DNA of 64,000 nucleotides from Bacteroidota bacterium (GTDB lineage Bacteria; Bacteroidota; Bacteroidia; B-17B0; Aurantibacillaceae): NCBI GenBank assembly GCA_013298715.1, contig JAAFIQ010000005.1, positions 1 to 64,000 of the forward strand, read 5' to 3'. Shown piece by piece: positions 28,501 to 37,262 of this stretch (position 1 is its first letter; each line of letters starts with the position of its first letter). The notes under the pieces were generated by a model. It saw only the letters and a program-made list of their open reading frames with translations, ran no database searches and was not told where the DNA came from. The position numbers and the translations under genes were made by a program.

Positions 28501-30858
28501 ACAATCGGTAGAAACCATAACTAATAATTGATCGTCACTTCCCATATTGGTACCCGCAGTTAAAGCTCCAACCCCCGTTATAGCAGCGTCAAATGTTAAT
28601 TGTGTATTTGGAGTGGCATTAAATTTAGGACCTACAATCCACTCACGGCGGGTAGTTCCAAACAAGTTAACGCGTGAAGTAATATTTCCTGGAAGATTTA
28701 AATTAGTTTGTGAAATCCAGTTTGAGGTTGTTCCTCCTGGGAAGGTAGCACCTTGAGCTTCGTACCAACCATTAGGTGTAATTAAGTTTAAGTTAGCCCC
28801 TGTAAAACCAGTAAAGTTGTGTTGAATTGGTAAAGCAGTGGCAGCCACATTTGTTCTTGTAATAGAGCTACTGTTATTTACTACATTAATATCCAACGGT
28901 GTTGTCATGGTGGCCGTTGCAGTGAGGCTGTATACACCAGCTGTAGCCATATTTAGGGTGCTAGCTAAGGTATATTGTACGTTAGACGCTGGCGGAAAAC
29001 CAGCTAAAGGAACAACATAAGACGAGGTGATTGTTTGATTAGCAGCTCCACTTAATACAACCGTTACAGGTATGTTAACCCCTGATGCTAAAGTATTAAT
29101 TCCAAAATTACGTATGGTTACAACAACTGGTACTGCAGAGCCTAAACATTGCAATGCAGCCGGAGCAGTTATAGCTAGCACCCCAACATCATTGGTAATT
29201 CCAGCTAACCCATCAAATTCATAAGCACCCATGTCTGGGTTAGTATTTGGGTTTACTCCAGTACCCGGACGATTCACATTATTATGATCTTTGTTTGGAG
29301 TTCCTAAAACAGTAAGTGTTACTGCTCCACTCTCAATAGGAGTAACAGCATTTGCAGCTATATTCAAATTTGTGTTTGAAATAAACGGGGCTAGGGCGTT
29401 TATAGTTGGAATAGAGTTAATATCATTAGTAGCATTATTTACTTGCGAAGCAACTTGCCATGCGGCCAAATTTTGATATTCAAACGTTCCAGCCGTTGTT
29501 CCTAACTTCCCTACAAAGTAATCTGTTGTGTTAGCTGGAGATACCATGTAAGCGTTATTATTAAAATTCATATTAAGAAAACTGTAACCTGCAGCCATCC
29601 AAACCGCCATAAAACGTTTTGTGGTAACGTTGTTTGCAGATGAAGTCATTTGATTATTGAAAATATTATTACGCACATCGCCCGTTACACCTGTTGATGT
29701 AACTACAAAACAAGCACTAATGGCATTAGTATTGGCTGTTACTGTAGGCATATCTCCAAATAAATTAACGCTATTGTAATACACCTTGTAACCTGTACCC
29801 GATGTTAAGCGAATACCAAAAGCATTAAATGTAGTTGAGAAAACATAATTACTAGCTATAATATCATATATGACATTGTTGACAATAGTATGATTTGTAC
29901 CACCAGTGCAATTAATACCCCACGCACCCCAGCCCCCAGTAGAAGTTGAGTAAATGCTGTAAACCTTGTTACGCTCAACTAAAACATTGTTACTTGTAGT
30001 ACCATTAATTTCTATACCAGCGTTGCTTGCAGACGATGAGATTCTTAGATTGGAGATATCATTTAAACTTACAGTAGCATTATTTACGCCATTTAAGTTA
30101 ACACCTCTAAAATGAACGTATTCGGCTGGTGTAGGTGAACCAATAACATTGTTAGTTATTAACGTGTTATCTCCTAAACTAGTAGCAGTATTAGCAGCAT
30201 AAATTGCTTGATAAGCACGTCTGAATTCATTATTAGAAATAAATAAGTTGTCATAATTATCACCAGCTCCGGTTGTGGTAATGTTTGCGGCATTAGTACC
30301 TGCATAAAAACAAAATGCAGAAGTTAAGGGCGCTGCTGTGTTGGCTCCATCAGAATTACCCCAAAGCTTACAGTTTATTAAACTAAAAGTATTAATACCC
30401 AAACCTTGAGCAGATCTACCTATCAAACGTACACAAGCTGTGTTGGCTAAAGTAGTTGCCCCCGTATGAACAATGGATAAATCTCTTCCAACGGCGCCTC
30501 CAGCTATATCACCATCAATAGTAACGTTATCTGCCCCATCTAATTCTAAAATACCTCTTCCTGTTACCATACTACCACTAATAGTAGCTGTAATTGTAGG
30601 TCGAATAATAATTGAAGTGTAATTTGCTGTTCCTTGTCCGCTCGCTAATAAAGGAATAGGGGTCGAAGGTTCTGTGGTGTTACCAGTAATATCTATCGTA
30701 ATAGCACCCGTATGAATACCTGTGTTAATAGCATTAAACGCGTCATTAACTGTAGAATAGGTTGCAGATGAACCTCCGGTTACTGTAACTTGAGCATTCA
30801 TCGAGAAATTTAGCGCAAAAAAAGCTAAACTAAAGTGGTTGAGTAATTTTTTTTTCAT
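25507..30858 (-). CDS. Giant T9SS-sorted adhesin-like surface protein
   Basis: 1783 residues. The signal peptide ends near residue 23 (MNAQ). Residues about 30-545 are a right-handed beta-helix with Asn/Ile-rich rungs. Then come three CARDB-like domains beginning NDVGV or TDAGV (about 555, 857 and 1150). The first two are each followed by a choice-of-anchor/MAM-like domain, so one module of about 295 residues is repeated twice. Ig-like segments with CSGATTTLTASG and CVGLSASLTASG cores follow to about 1700. The last 75 residues are a T9SS sorting domain (YPNPNNG). A role in attachment is inferred. Large antisense open frames reflect its codon composition. Confidence 0.85.
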   Translation of the reverse strand: MKKKLLNHFSLAFFALNFSMNAQVTVTGGSSATYSTVNDAFNAINTGIHTGAITIDITGNTTEPSTPIPLLASGQGTANYTSIIIRPTITATISGSMVTGRGILELDGADNVTIDGDIAGGAVGRDLSIVHTGATTLANTACVRLIGRSAQGLGINTFSLINCKLWGNSDGANTAAPLTSAFCFYAGTNAANITTTGAGDNYDNLFISNNEFRRAYQAIYAANTATSLGDNTLITNNVIGSPTPAEYVHFRGVNLNGVNNATVSLNDISNLRISSSASNAGIEINGTTSNNVLVERNKVYSIYSTSTGGWGAWGINCTGGTNHTIVNNVIYDIIASNYVFSTTFNAFGIRLTSGTGYKVYYNSVNLFGDMPTVTANTNAISACFVVTSTGVTGDVRNNIFNNQMTSSANNVTTKRFMAVWMAAGYSFLNMNFNNNAYMVSPANTTDYFVGKLGTTAGTFEYQNLAAWQVASQVNNATNDINSIPTINALAPFISNTNLNIAANAVTPIESGAVTLTVLGTPNKDHNNVNRPGTGVNPNTNPDMGAYEFDGLAGITNDVGVLAITAPAALQCLGSAVPVVVTIRNFGINTLASGVNIPVTVVLSGAANQTITSSYVVPLAGFPPASNVQYTLASTLNMATAGVYSLTATATMTTPLDINVVNNSSSITRTNVAATALPIQHNFTGFTGANLNLITPNGWYEAQGATFPGGTTSNWISQTNLNLPGNITSRVNLFGTTRREWIVGPKFNATPNTQLTFDAAITGVGALTAGTNMGSDDQLLVMVSTDCGATYAPIFTVSATNSLTTNFNNYVVPLSAYANQEVIIGFLATDGLVDDIESYDLHLDNINLYNVSPNDVGVNAFISPASNGCYSANNPVSVVLYNYGSASQSSINVSVVLAGPVTTTINTLVAGPIAPSSSLAVSVGTVNLTTGGTYTLKGYSSLGGDGNLLNDTTTITRVINPLINLPISNSFTGFTGGNLPTSWPNWLESVGAVNPSGTTSSWISQTGLNGAGNITARVNLIGNTKNEWIIGPRTLATASTQISFDYALTSAGSIINPAAMGSDDNVRVMVSTNCGLSYSPIFTLNVSNTNTTSVNFTNTLVNLSAYAGQEIIVAFLASEGTVDDIENYDFHLDNINLFNASATDAGVSVINSPSVQSTCYTAAEPVVVTIKNYGIATISNIPVNVLVSGAITQTLSNVFTPTLAAGATAVFTVGTLNMTYSGVYTFSATTNLGGDVNLFNNSTLINTTTNPQFNILGNLSICLGGSSTLTAVGSSLTYSWSNGILSSIAIITPSATTVFTVTANNGTCSAIKEVTLAVTNPTIVGNGVAVCSPTTIATLSATAFASPINWYASPTSTTSLAQGNTFTASAASTTTYYAEAQSTATANLFTTLAAGNGAAGNMFDIQAQTNIVVSGFDVHISSVAVTTVEVWFRSGSFVGFESSNVGWTQVLTTTVNALGTGSLTLVPANFSVSVPAGQTYAFYVTANGGGSFAYTNGVNLGNVYTGNSDIILYEGKGGGYFSVINSPRVFNGQMRYTKVGCTTPRIPVTLTVSATPSITINSSTTTICSGATTTLTASGATTYSWSTGSNSTSIALTPTVTTLYTLTGTNTAGCIGSNTTNIVVNPLPTVSVVSTTSLLCVGLSASLTASGANTYSWNTNATTSVIAISPTITTTYTVNGTSVSGCKKSATITQSVNPCLGFNNLGAGLESYFSVYPNPNNGIFSLETSATINITITDVLGKIVYTNKLEEGKHTLNLSNLNNGLYILKAEDRGNYKSIKVVKE

Positions 30859-30874
30859 CTTAAATCGGTTTATA

Positions 30875-30882
30875 CAAATATA
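30875..30882 (-). promoter_or_regulatory. -7 box of the large adhesin gene
   Basis: TATATTTG on the minus strand matches TAnnTTTG. The transcript would begin near 30868, about 10 nt before the ATG at 30858. The region up to 31129 is AT-rich and I see no gene in it. Confidence 0.55.
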
Positions 30883-31129
30883 GTTCTATAATTGATAACT
30901 AAATTTTAATTAACAAATATCTAATTATTTAATAATCAATTATCTAAAAAAACATGAATAGTCTATATTCATAAAATTTAGCCACAAGATTAATGTTGAT
31001 AGTTTGGTTTAATTAAATACAATTCTTGCTCGAAAAAAGCTAACCACTCCTGCAAAAGTTAAGACTCAAGATTAAATTAATATGAGCTTATCCAATAAAT
31101 TATATTTCTTGTAAGATTATTCTAAACGA

Positions 31130-32299
31130 TCAATTATAAAATCGTTGCTTTAAAATAAATTTTTGTTTTAACATTGGACTTATTCGATACCGGTCCTCTT
31201 CATAAAAATCACGCAGACTATTTAATTCTTTTACTATGTTGGCTATGCCTAATTCATCAGCCCATTGCAATAAACCTTTAGGATAGTTTACCCCTTTTGT
31301 CATTGCTAAATCAATATCTTCTTTACTTGCAATTTTTAAATATAAAGTGTCGGCTGCTTCATTAATCAACAATACAATAATACGTGTGAAAATTAATTTT
31401 CCTAAATCCAAATTTTTTGTTGGTTCGGGTAATGGATTGCTGTAATTATAAAAACCTCGGTTTGTTTTTTTCCCTAAAAAGCCTGCTTCAAGCAAACGTT
31501 TCTGACTCAATGCAGGTTTAAATCGTGGGTCAAAATAAAGCTGAGTCCATACAGTTTCTGTAACAATGTAATTTACATCATGCCCAATTAAATCCATTAA
31601 TTCAAAAGGACCCATTTTAAAACCGCCTATTTCTTTCATGACCCAATCTATGGTCGCTATGTCTGCAATTCCTTCTTCGTAAATTCGCAAAGCCTCGCTG
31701 TAAAAGGGACGCGCTACTCGGTTTACAATAAACCCAGGTGTGTCTTTTGCAATAACTGTAACTTTACCCCAAGCATCTACTAACGCTTTGCAAGATGCCG
31801 TAACTGCTTCAGAAGTAGCAATACCGGGGATAATCTCAACCAATGGCATTATGGTTGCGGGGTTGAAAAAATGAATTCCTAAAAATTTTTCAGGGAATTT
31901 ACACGCTGATGAAATAGAAGTTATTGAAAGAGAAGAAGTATTTGACGCAAGTACGCAATGTGGTTGCGTAATTGTTTCTAGTTGCTTAAATAATTGTTTT
32001 TTAACTTCAAGATTTTCAATAATGGCTTCAATAATTAAATCGCAATTACTTAAAGTATTCAAATCGCCTGTAAATTCAATATCAGTAATAATTTGATTTT
32101 GTTTTTCTTCAGTTATTTTTTGTTTTTCAACCAACTTTGCCAAATTATTCTTTAAGTTCAATGCGGCTTTATCTAAGGCTAATTGGTTTGTATCGTAAAC
32201 AAAAACTTTATGAGAAGCTGTTGCAGCAACTTGTGCAATGCCACTGCCCATGGCGCCGCTTCCAACAACGCCAATAATAGACGAAGAATTAATTTTCAT
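31130..32299 (-). CDS. 3-hydroxyacyl-CoA dehydrogenase
   Basis: 389 residues. It oxidises (S)-3-hydroxyacyl-CoA with NAD+ in beta-oxidation or related pathways. The NAD-binding motif GSGAMGSG is at 13-20. Family signatures follow: LIIEAIIENLEVKKQLF, LASNTSSLSIT, and HFFNPATIMPLVEII with the catalytic His. VNRVARPFYSEALRI opens the C-terminal dimerisation domain. A second shorter C-terminal domain follows (about 290-389), as in PaaH-type enzymes. It is the last gene of the cluster below and starts 4 nt after a surface-protein gene, an unusual neighbour for a cytosolic enzyme. Confidence 0.93.
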   Translation of the reverse strand: MKINSSSIIGVVGSGAMGSGIAQVAATASHKVFVYDTNQLALDKAALNLKNNLAKLVEKQKITEEKQNQIITDIEFTGDLNTLSNCDLIIEAIIENLEVKKQLFKQLETITQPHCVLASNTSSLSITSISSACKFPEKFLGIHFFNPATIMPLVEIIPGIATSEAVTASCKALVDAWGKVTVIAKDTPGFIVNRVARPFYSEALRIYEEGIADIATIDWVMKEIGGFKMGPFELMDLIGHDVNYIVTETVWTQLYFDPRFKPALSQKRLLEAGFLGKKTNRGFYNYSNPLPEPTKNLDLGKLIFTRIIVLLINEAADTLYLKIASKEDIDLAMTKGVNYPKGLLQWADELGIANIVKELNSLRDFYEEDRYRISPMLKQKFILKQRFYN

Positions 32300-32303
32300 T
32301 GAT

Positions 32304-33719
32304 TTATTTTGAGATTATTAAGTTGCGATTAATACTATTTTTACTAATTACATCCGATATTGTTACAACATATATCCCGTTAGTTAAATCATTTAGTTCA
32401 ATCGCATTTATTCCTTCGTTAAAAATAGAAGTAGTATAAACAATTTGTCCTATCGAATTACTCACTTTTATCTCAGCTTTTGATATACTTTGAGGTAATT
32501 TTATGGTTAAATTAGAACTAGAAGGGTTTGGATACATCATTATATTCGATAACTCAGTATTTCCATTATTGCTCAAAGAAACAATTGGGTTTAACAATCT
32601 TGATTGAATAACAAATACCCCATTTTTCATATCTAAACAAAAAATATTCTTACTTGGATAAAATGGGTAGCAACCCCATTGACCATTGTAGGCACCGCTG
32701 CCGTAGTTGCCTGTGTTTCCTCCACCTTGTGGGTATGTGTCAAAATAAGCCGCTAATGAAGGACTACTTGGTGCAGAGATGTCGTATAATTGAACCCCAT
32801 CTTGGTAACTGCTCACTACTACATATTGATTATTAATCATAAATGGGTTGTGAGGAGTAGTAAGCGAGTATTGATTGGTTGTTGCTAAAACTTGAATGTT
32901 AGCCAAATTCGTAACGTTGGCAACTTTAATTGGCAAACTAGCTGGTACTTCGTCCATAAACACAAGTGTTTGCCCGTTAGGTGTTAAGGCGCTACTGTGG
33001 TTGTAGCCAGAACCAGGGTAGTTTGTTAAACTACCAAGTTGCGTTAATGAATTATTGGCATTACGTTTATATACGTATAGTCCTTGGTAACCACAAGATG
33101 CATAAATAGTATCGTTGCGAACAAACATATCGTGTACATAATTAATTGAAGGGGCATCTTGAGCCAAACTTCTTATTAGCACAGGATTTGTGGGTGTAGC
33201 AAGGCTATAAATATTCATTGCACTTGTGGCGCCAGTGCTATATGTAATTCCTGAAACATAGAGCATGTCTTTATCAACCCAACAAGCATGGCCTCTACTA
33301 AACAATGTTTTACTTTGGTATACCTTAGTAACCGAGGTAGGTAGGTTGCTCATGTCAAATATTTGTAAACCTTGCGCTCCTTGGTCATCGGTAATTACAT
33401 AACAATAATTTTGATAGGTTTTAACTTCTCTCCAAGTGGCGTTACTTGAAGCTCCTGCTTGAAAGGCAACTGCTGTTAATGCGCTAGGATTTGTAATATC
33501 AATCCAATGCGTGCCTGTTTGAGAACACGCAATGGCATATTCTCTTCCGGTGCTTTGTTGGTACCAACCCCAACAACCGCTATATTTATTGCCACTCGAA
33601 TTAAAATTTTGTTCTGGATTTAGTTGACCAGCTAAAGAAAAGTTATCGGCCGCGTATTGTGCTTTTAAATTTAAAGTCAATAAAACTGTACTTAGGGCGA
33701 GTGTAAAAATTTTTTTCAT
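32304..33719 (-). CDS. Choice-of-anchor B family (LVIVD-type) T9SS protein, copy 3
   Basis: 471 residues. Signal peptide to about residue 20 (LKAQ). The main body (about 40-380) is a propeller-like domain of repeats. Marks shared with the two upstream genes are SGCWGWYQ, EYAIACSQTGTHWIDITNP, QNYCYVITDDQGAQGLQIFDM and the NPFMINNQYVVVSSYQDG stretch. A T9SS sorting domain (MYPNPSSSN, GIYVVTI) ends the protein. It follows copy 2 after 3 nt. Of the three it is the shortest and has no extra domain between propeller and sorting signal. Confidence 0.85.
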   Translation of the reverse strand: MKKIFTLALSTVLLTLNLKAQYAADNFSLAGQLNPEQNFNSSGNKYSGCWGWYQQSTGREYAIACSQTGTHWIDITNPSALTAVAFQAGASSNATWREVKTYQNYCYVITDDQGAQGLQIFDMSNLPTSVTKVYQSKTLFSRGHACWVDKDMLYVSGITYSTGATSAMNIYSLATPTNPVLIRSLAQDAPSINYVHDMFVRNDTIYASCGYQGLYVYKRNANNSLTQLGSLTNYPGSGYNHSSALTPNGQTLVFMDEVPASLPIKVANVTNLANIQVLATTNQYSLTTPHNPFMINNQYVVVSSYQDGVQLYDISAPSSPSLAAYFDTYPQGGGNTGNYGSGAYNGQWGCYPFYPSKNIFCLDMKNGVFVIQSRLLNPIVSLSNNGNTELSNIMMYPNPSSSNLTIKLPQSISKAEIKVSNSIGQIVYTTSIFNEGINAIELNDLTNGIYVVTISDVISKNSINRNLIISK

Positions 33720-33722
33720 GAA

Positions 33723-35624
33723 TTATTGTTTAATAATTTGTTTGTTAATTAGAACTTTGTTGTTTTGCGAAATTTGAATGTAATAAACTCCTTTGCTTAA
33801 ATTTTGTGCGGGGATCACTAATTCACCTTTGTCATTTTTATTCAATTGTGTCGTGTTTATTTTTTTAACTATTTGCCCCAATTGATTAAAAATTGTAACC
33901 GATGCAGCTAATTTAGCATCATTAAAGTTTACATACAATTCACTACTCACGGGGTTTGGATAAATGGTTATACTTTCATTTTCTATTTCAGTAATTCCTA
34001 CTGTGCTTATTGAGAAACAAACAGAGCTACTACTAGTGCAATTATTTGCGTCTTTTACTCTCACAGTATAACAGCCTGCTGCTAGGCTAATGGCTGTGGC
34101 TGCATTTCCGCCTGTAGGTAGCCATGTGTAGGTATAAGGTGCTGTTCCTCCGCTCACATTTGCAATTGCAACCGCATTGCTACATGTTGGGCAAGATATG
34201 TTGGTTGTAGTTAATGCTACACTTGCGCCAGTAATTTGAATTGTTTTTGTTACTAAGGCGGTAGTTGTGGTTGTATTTCCTGCAATTAATGAAATTGTGT
34301 AAATTCCTGGTTGATTATAAACAACAACAGGATTTGCAAGGGTGCTTGTGGCTGGACTTGCGCCGTTTAACGTCCAATTAAAAGTTGATACAAATGTACT
34401 AGTGCTTGCTAATGAAACCGTATTACCAGTACATGACACACTTGGGTTATTAAAGTTAGCTGCCGGATTTCTGTAAAGGTTAGTTCTAAGCATAAAAATT
34501 CCATTTTTTTGATCGCAAGCAAAAATATTTTTACTTGGGAAGTAAGGATAGCAACCCCATTGGCCATCGTAATCATCTCCACTCCAGTTATTATTATTTC
34601 CTCCACCTTGGTAGTATGTGTCAAAAAAACCAACAAGTGATGGTGTAGCGGGAGAAGAAATATTATACAACTGCAAACCATCTTGGTAACTGCTCATAAA
34701 ACATAAGTTATTACTCACAACAAATGGGTTGTGGGGTGTTGTGTTATTGTACTGTTTTGTAGAGGCTAGTACTTGTATGTTTGAAATGTTTTGCACATCT
34801 AAAACTTTAAAAGCTAAGCTGGCAGGCACCTCATCTGTCATGATTAATGTTTTTCTATTTGGTGTGAGTTGTGTGCTATGATTAAATCCAGACGCTGGGT
34901 AATTAGACAATGACCCTATTTGAGTAAAAGTATTATTGGGGTTGAATTTATAAACATATAATTTTTGATTACCACAAGATGCAAAAACTGTATCGTTAGA
35001 TGGCAACATGTCATGCACATAACTAATACTTGGATAGTCTTGTTTTAACTCCCTAAGCAGAACAGGTACACTGGGTGTTGCCAAACTATACACATTCATG
35101 CTGCTTGTAGAATTATTACTATAGGTAATCCCAGCAACATATAGTTTATTTCCATCTACCCAGAGTGTATGTCCGCGTTTAAACAAAGCCTGACTATCAT
35201 AAACTTTTCTTACACTATCTGGTAAATACTGCATATCAAAAATTTGGAAGGTGTTAGCGCCAGGATCATCTGTAATAACATAACAATAATTTTGATAGGT
35301 TTTAATTTCCCTCCACACTTGATCTGTTTGGCTGCCTGCTTTATATGCGCTTACGCTTGGTGTTGCAGGATTTGTTACATCAATCCAAAAGGTGCCACTA
35401 GCAGAACCGGCAATTGCATATTCTTTATTTTTATTTGCTTGGTACCAACCCCAACAGCCAGAATATCTATCTCCGTATTGGTTGGTAAAGGTTTCAGGAC
35501 TTATTAAACTTATAGCTGTAAAATTGCTAACTGAGGTGTATGGTGCTAAAGATAAAGTTTGAGCAAGAATGGATTTGGCAATAAAAGAGAGAATTACTGC
35601 AAAACTTAGGCTAAATTTTTTCAT
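33723..35624 (-). CDS. Choice-of-anchor B family T9SS protein with PKD and SprB-like repeat, copy 2
   Basis: 633 residues: signal peptide (to about residue 21, ILAQ) and the same propeller-like body as its neighbours (SGCWGWYQANKNKEYAIAG, QNYCYVITDDPGANTFQIFDM). It then has two extra modules. The first is a PKD-like domain (STFVSTFNWTLNG, about 400-465). The second is a SprB-type repeat (ISCPTCSNAVAIANVSGGTA...YTYTW, CYTVRVKDANNC). A T9SS sorting domain (YPNPVSSE) ends it. The extra modules suggest a longer reach from the surface than its two paralogues. Confidence 0.87.
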   Translation of the reverse strand: MKKFSLSFAVILSFIAKSILAQTLSLAPYTSVSNFTAISLISPETFTNQYGDRYSGCWGWYQANKNKEYAIAGSASGTFWIDVTNPATPSVSAYKAGSQTDQVWREIKTYQNYCYVITDDPGANTFQIFDMQYLPDSVRKVYDSQALFKRGHTLWVDGNKLYVAGITYSNNSTSSMNVYSLATPSVPVLLRELKQDYPSISYVHDMLPSNDTVFASCGNQKLYVYKFNPNNTFTQIGSLSNYPASGFNHSTQLTPNRKTLIMTDEVPASLAFKVLDVQNISNIQVLASTKQYNNTTPHNPFVVSNNLCFMSSYQDGLQLYNISSPATPSLVGFFDTYYQGGGNNNNWSGDDYDGQWGCYPYFPSKNIFACDQKNGIFMLRTNLYRNPAANFNNPSVSCTGNTVSLASTSTFVSTFNWTLNGASPATSTLANPVVVYNQPGIYTISLIAGNTTTTTALVTKTIQITGASVALTTTNISCPTCSNAVAIANVSGGTAPYTYTWLPTGGNAATAISLAAGCYTVRVKDANNCTSSSSVCFSISTVGITEIENESITIYPNPVSSELYVNFNDAKLAASVTIFNQLGQIVKKINTTQLNKNDKGELVIPAQNLSKGVYYIQISQNNKVLINKQIIKQ

Positions 35625-35642
35625 GTTTTTTGAATAGAAGTT

Positions 35643-37076
35643 TTAATGCTGAATAATTAATTTTTTGGTAATTGATTTTTGAGTTGAATGTACTGTAAGG
35701 AAATAGATTCCATCTGCTAAATCGTTAACCAGTAACCTATGGTTAATTCCATTTTCAAATACATATTCTCTCGAAATACTTCCATTAATATTTTCAATTT
35801 TTAAACTGCAACTTAAATTACTTTTGTAATGCACTGCAATTGCATCATTTGCTGGGTTTGGATAAAACATAAAATTTTCGTCCAAACTTTCTTTTTCTTT
35901 TAAGCCAACTGTATTACTGGTTGTGGTATAACTTGCATTTGCATTTAAAATAAATATTCCATTTTGCATATCATTAGCAACAATATTACCGCTTGGCAAC
36001 CATGGGTAAGCACCCCAATTTCCTCGGTAATCATTCCCAAAATAATTTCCTACATTATGTCCACCTTGTGGGTGCGTGTCAAAAAAGCCAGTGAGAGTAG
36101 GCGTAGCAGGGTTGCTAATATTGTATACAATTAATCCATCTTGATAACAAGAAACAACCGCAATTGAATTGCTTATTAAATAAGGATTGTGTGAGGTAGT
36201 TGCAGCATAGGGTTTAAAGGTACTTACGTTTTGAATGTTAGATAAATTCTGCACGTTAACAATCTGCATTGGCAGACCAACAGGAATCTCATCGCAAAAA
36301 ATTAAATGTTTTCTATCTGGCGTTAAATAACTACTGTGATTATATCCAGCCTGAGCGTAGCCAGTATATGAGCCAATTTGGGAGAAAGTATTATTAGCAT
36401 TAAACTTTAAAACAATTAAGCCACCATAACCACAGGATGCATAGCAGGTATCGTTGAGCACATACATATCATGCACGCCATTAATAACTGAGTTTGAAAT
36501 ATCTTGGTTTACATCGCGCAACTTTACCGGAACCGATGGTGTAGCCAGACTCCAAATTGACATAGATGAAAATGCGCCTGTAGAATAGGTGGTTGAGCCT
36601 ACGTACAATTTATCTTTATCTACCCAAAGCGTATGTCCACGCTCCATATATTTTATTCCATTATGCACAACATGAACACTATCAGGTAGGTATTGCATGT
36701 CTATTATCTGAAAAGTATTTGGAGTACCATCATCGCTGGCAACATAACAATAGTTTTGAAATGTTTTTATTTCGCGCCAGGTACAATTACTTTTTCCAGA
36801 TACAAAATCAGAAATAGTGGGTGTTCCGGGTGAAGTAATATCAATAAAATAAGTACCGTGACTTGACCCGCTTATTGCGTACTCTTTACCTTTATTTGCT
36901 TGGTGCCAAGCCCAACAGCCAGAATATTTTCGGTTATCAACACCATAATTTGACGGATTAGTATTAGGATTTATTAATCCAACCAAAGAAATATTTTGAC
37001 TGGCATACGTTTGTGATTTTACAGTTGCTGTAAAAAAAACTAAAAGGATTAAAATAATTTGTAAATTTTTCTTCAT
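35643..37076 (-). CDS. Choice-of-anchor B family T9SS protein, copy 1
   Basis: About 477 residues from the chosen start. The propeller-like body carries the shared marks (SGCWAWHQANKGKEYAISG, QNYCYVASDDGTPNTFQIIDM, and HDMYVLNDTCYASCGYGG). It ends in a T9SS domain (FYPNPANDA, GIYFLTV). An upstream ATG at 37121 lies before the -7 box at 37093-37086, so it cannot be used. ATG at 37082 or 37076 fits, and 37076 begins directly with a signal peptide (MKKNLQIILILLVFF). It is first of the four-gene minus-strand cluster, with gaps of 18, 3 and 4 nt to the next genes. Confidence 0.85.
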   Translation of the reverse strand: MKKNLQIILILLVFFTATVKSQTYASQNISLVGLINPNTNPSNYGVDNRKYSGCWAWHQANKGKEYAISGSSHGTYFIDITSPGTPTISDFVSGKSNCTWREIKTFQNYCYVASDDGTPNTFQIIDMQYLPDSVHVVHNGIKYMERGHTLWVDKDKLYVGSTTYSTGAFSSMSIWSLATPSVPVKLRDVNQDISNSVINGVHDMYVLNDTCYASCGYGGLIVLKFNANNTFSQIGSYTGYAQAGYNHSSYLTPDRKHLIFCDEIPVGLPMQIVNVQNLSNIQNVSTFKPYAATTSHNPYLISNSIAVVSCYQDGLIVYNISNPATPTLTGFFDTHPQGGHNVGNYFGNDYRGNWGAYPWLPSGNIVANDMQNGIFILNANASYTTTSNTVGLKEKESLDENFMFYPNPANDAIAVHYKSNLSCSLKIENINGSISREYVFENGINHRLLVNDLADGIYFLTVHSTQKSITKKLIIQH

Positions 37077-37085
37077 GCACATGAA

Positions 37086-37093
37086 CAAATATA
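37086..37093 (-). promoter_or_regulatory. -7 box of the choice-of-anchor B cluster
   Basis: TATATTTG on the minus strand matches TAnnTTTG. Transcription should begin near 37079, at or within a few bases of the start codon, so the message is nearly leaderless. Confidence 0.6.
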
Positions 37094-37234
37094 GTTTTTT
37101 TTGCCCAAAATTCTTAGCCATTTAACCTCAAAAATCGACCAATAAACCGTTTTATGCGTTAATTTTTCACGTTTGTTGTTAACATTTCACTTAAAACAGC
37201 AAACAAATTGTTCTAAAAAAAGTAATGGTAGTTA

Positions 37235-37242
37235 TATATTTG
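37235..37242 (+). promoter_or_regulatory. -7 box of parC
   Basis: TATATTTG matches TAnnTTTG. The transcript would start near 37249, 14 nt before the ATG at 37263. A TTG at 37208-37210 lies 24 nt upstream, further than usual. Confidence 0.6.
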
Positions 37243-37262
37243 CACTCTTATTTTTTTAGTTA

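Noticed and set aside
37077-37121. ATG at 37121 as start of choice-of-anchor B copy 1
   Set aside because: It is upstream of the -7 box, and the extra residues would precede the signal peptide.
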